A DNA stretch of 64,000 bases from Yoonia sp. GPGPB17. Its GTDB lineage: Bacteria > Pseudomonadota > Alphaproteobacteria > Rhodobacterales > Rhodobacteraceae. A program made the position numbers and the translations under genes. The notes below the pieces were generated by a model. It ran no database searches, was not told the origin of the DNA, and saw only the letters and a list, made by a program, of their open reading frames with translations. Positions 63,309 to 64,000 of this stretch are shown in pieces. Position 1 is the first letter of the stretch. Each line of letters opens with the position of its first letter. The DNA is taken from positions 2,170,001-2,234,000 of the forward strand of contig NZ_JATACI010000002.1 of NCBI RefSeq assembly GCF_037892195.1. The letters run 5' to 3'.

Positions 63309-64000
63309 CTACAACAAATGCCCTGACTTCGCGGCTTTCGTCGCCAGATACGCATGGTTATGTTTGTTTTCGCCCACTTTCAGCGGCACCCGTTCGGCCA
63401 CGGTAATCCCGCAGGCGTCCATCCGTGCCACCTTGGCCGGATTGTTTGTCAGCAACCGCACAGCACCAAAACCCATACGTTTCAATATCTCAGCACCAAT
63501 GCGAAAATCACGTTCGTCATCTTCAAAACCAAGGCGGTGATTGGCCTCGACCGTATCGAACCCTTGGTCTTGCAGGGAATAGGCGCGCATTTTGTTAGCC
63601 AACCCGATCCCGCGCCCCTCCTGATTAAGGTAAAGCAGCACGCCTGCCCCTTCAGCACCCATCTGTGACAGCGCCCCGCGTAGCTGTGGCCCGCAATCGC
63701 ATTTTAACGACCCTAGCAGGTCGCCAGTAAAACAGGCCGAATGCAACCGTGATAGAACCGGTTTGCTGCGATCCGGTTGCCCGATCTCTACGGCATAGTG
63801 TTCCTCCGCCCCATCATCGGGGCGAAAGATGTGCAAACGTCCGGCCTCGGACACATCCAATGGCAAACGGGCCGAGATAATGGGGTTTAGCGGGCTCAGC
63901 CCGGTATCCAGAGCCGCATCTGCCGGAACCAGCGTGAGGTTGTGCTGCTCTGCAAACGCTGACGCGTTGTCCAACGACAAAACGACGACCGCGGGCAGCA
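63309..64000 (-). CDS. ribA: GTP cyclohydrolase II (5' end off window)
   Basis: The C-terminal 230 residues of RibA are visible: RLHSACFTGDLLGSLKCDCG (the three zinc cysteines), QLRGALSQMGAEGAGVLLYL, NQEGRGIGLANKMRAYSLQD (E-G-R-G-I-G-L), and RLLTNNPAKVARMDACGITV. The frame remains open to the right edge, so the N-terminal half lies outside. Opens GTP to the first riboflavin intermediate. The downstream sequence is not yet followed by another riboflavin gene. Confidence 0.92.
   Translation of the reverse strand, partial: LPAVVVLSLDNASAFAEQHNLTLVPADAALDTGLSPLNPIISARLPLDVSEAGRLHIFRPDDGAEEHYAVEIGQPDRSKPVLSRLHSACFTGDLLGSLKCDCGPQLRGALSQMGAEGAGVLLYLNQEGRGIGLANKMRAYSLQDQGFDTVEANHRLGFEDDERDFRIGAEILKRMGFGAVRLLTNNPAKVARMDACGITVAERVPLKVGENKHNHAYLATKAAKSGHLL

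Noticed and set aside
1..64000. CRISPR arrays, tandem repeats or prophage genes
   Set aside because: No regularly spaced repeats and no integrase, terminase, portal or tail genes were seen.

Overview
The window reads as chromosomal DNA of a marine alphaproteobacterium of the Rhodobacterales (Roseobacter group). The evidence is moderately high GC, a SelD fused to an NADH-dehydrogenase-like flavoprotein, the order ctpA-envC-gpmI-rlmH-rsfS, the rpmH-rnpA-yidD operon, DUF2927 and DUF3833 proteins, an AttH-type ABC cluster, and the dapD...dapE block. Most of it is core housekeeping sequence packed in short operons, often with overlapping stop and start codons.

Layout. 1-6.6 kb (minus strand): partial SelD-fusion flavoprotein, PNPOx-like protein, AttH/CrtC-like protein, FtsX-type permease and its ATPase, two VOC-domain genes and a 39-residue membrane protein. 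6.7-15.3 kb: thiolase, Dabb protein, DUF2927, YaaA, FAH-family hydrolase, HspQ, AEC transporter, lytic transglycosylase, LolA, and a PstS/OmpA-like envelope protein. 15.7-21.9 kb: DUF3833 lipoprotein, DUF1963, yidD-rnpA-rpmH, TVP38 protein, flavin disulfide reductase, histidine kinase, tRNA-Arg(ACG).

22.1-30.4 kb is an accessory island between tRNA-Arg and an IS3-type remnant. It holds a decayed thrS, class III adh, an Rrf2 regulator, ribD-like and hisI-like paralogs, a COG0523 metallochaperone GTPase, cysS and a second yidD. A Zur-like box lies between hisI and the GTPase, so I read it as a partly decayed zinc-starvation cassette. 30.4-36.2 kb is a quinone/electrophile-stress block (MFS, FMN reductase, LysR, NmrA, DUF924, SnoaL-like, glutathionyl-hydroquinone reductase) with two copies of one LysR-type operator.

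36.4-64 kb: polar amino-acid ABC operon, Tat-exported metallo-beta-lactamase-fold enzyme, ctpA-envC-gpmI-rlmH-rsfS, DUF2975/XRE pair, xthA, asparaginase, rlmN, LOG, dapD...dapE, rnr, MltB-like transglycosylase, rppH, L,D-transpeptidase, glycolipid-binding protein and partial ribA.

The most striking feature is not a gene. Thirteen otherwise well conserved genes carry a single frameshift. In five (VOC, yaaA, pstS/ompA-like, LOG, dapE) the break is at the same octamer GCTTAAGC, where protein conservation requires a 6-base GC-C/N-G/N-GC that fits GCCGGC. I find GCTTAAGC nowhere else in the window. Three or four more breaks fit variants of the same replacement, and intact GCCGGC looks strongly under-represented. 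The likeliest cause is a systematic base-calling or consensus error at a modified GCCGGC motif, which would itself point to a DNA modification. A real sequence-specific mutational process is the alternative. I therefore treat these 'pseudogenes' as probably functional genes in the organism.
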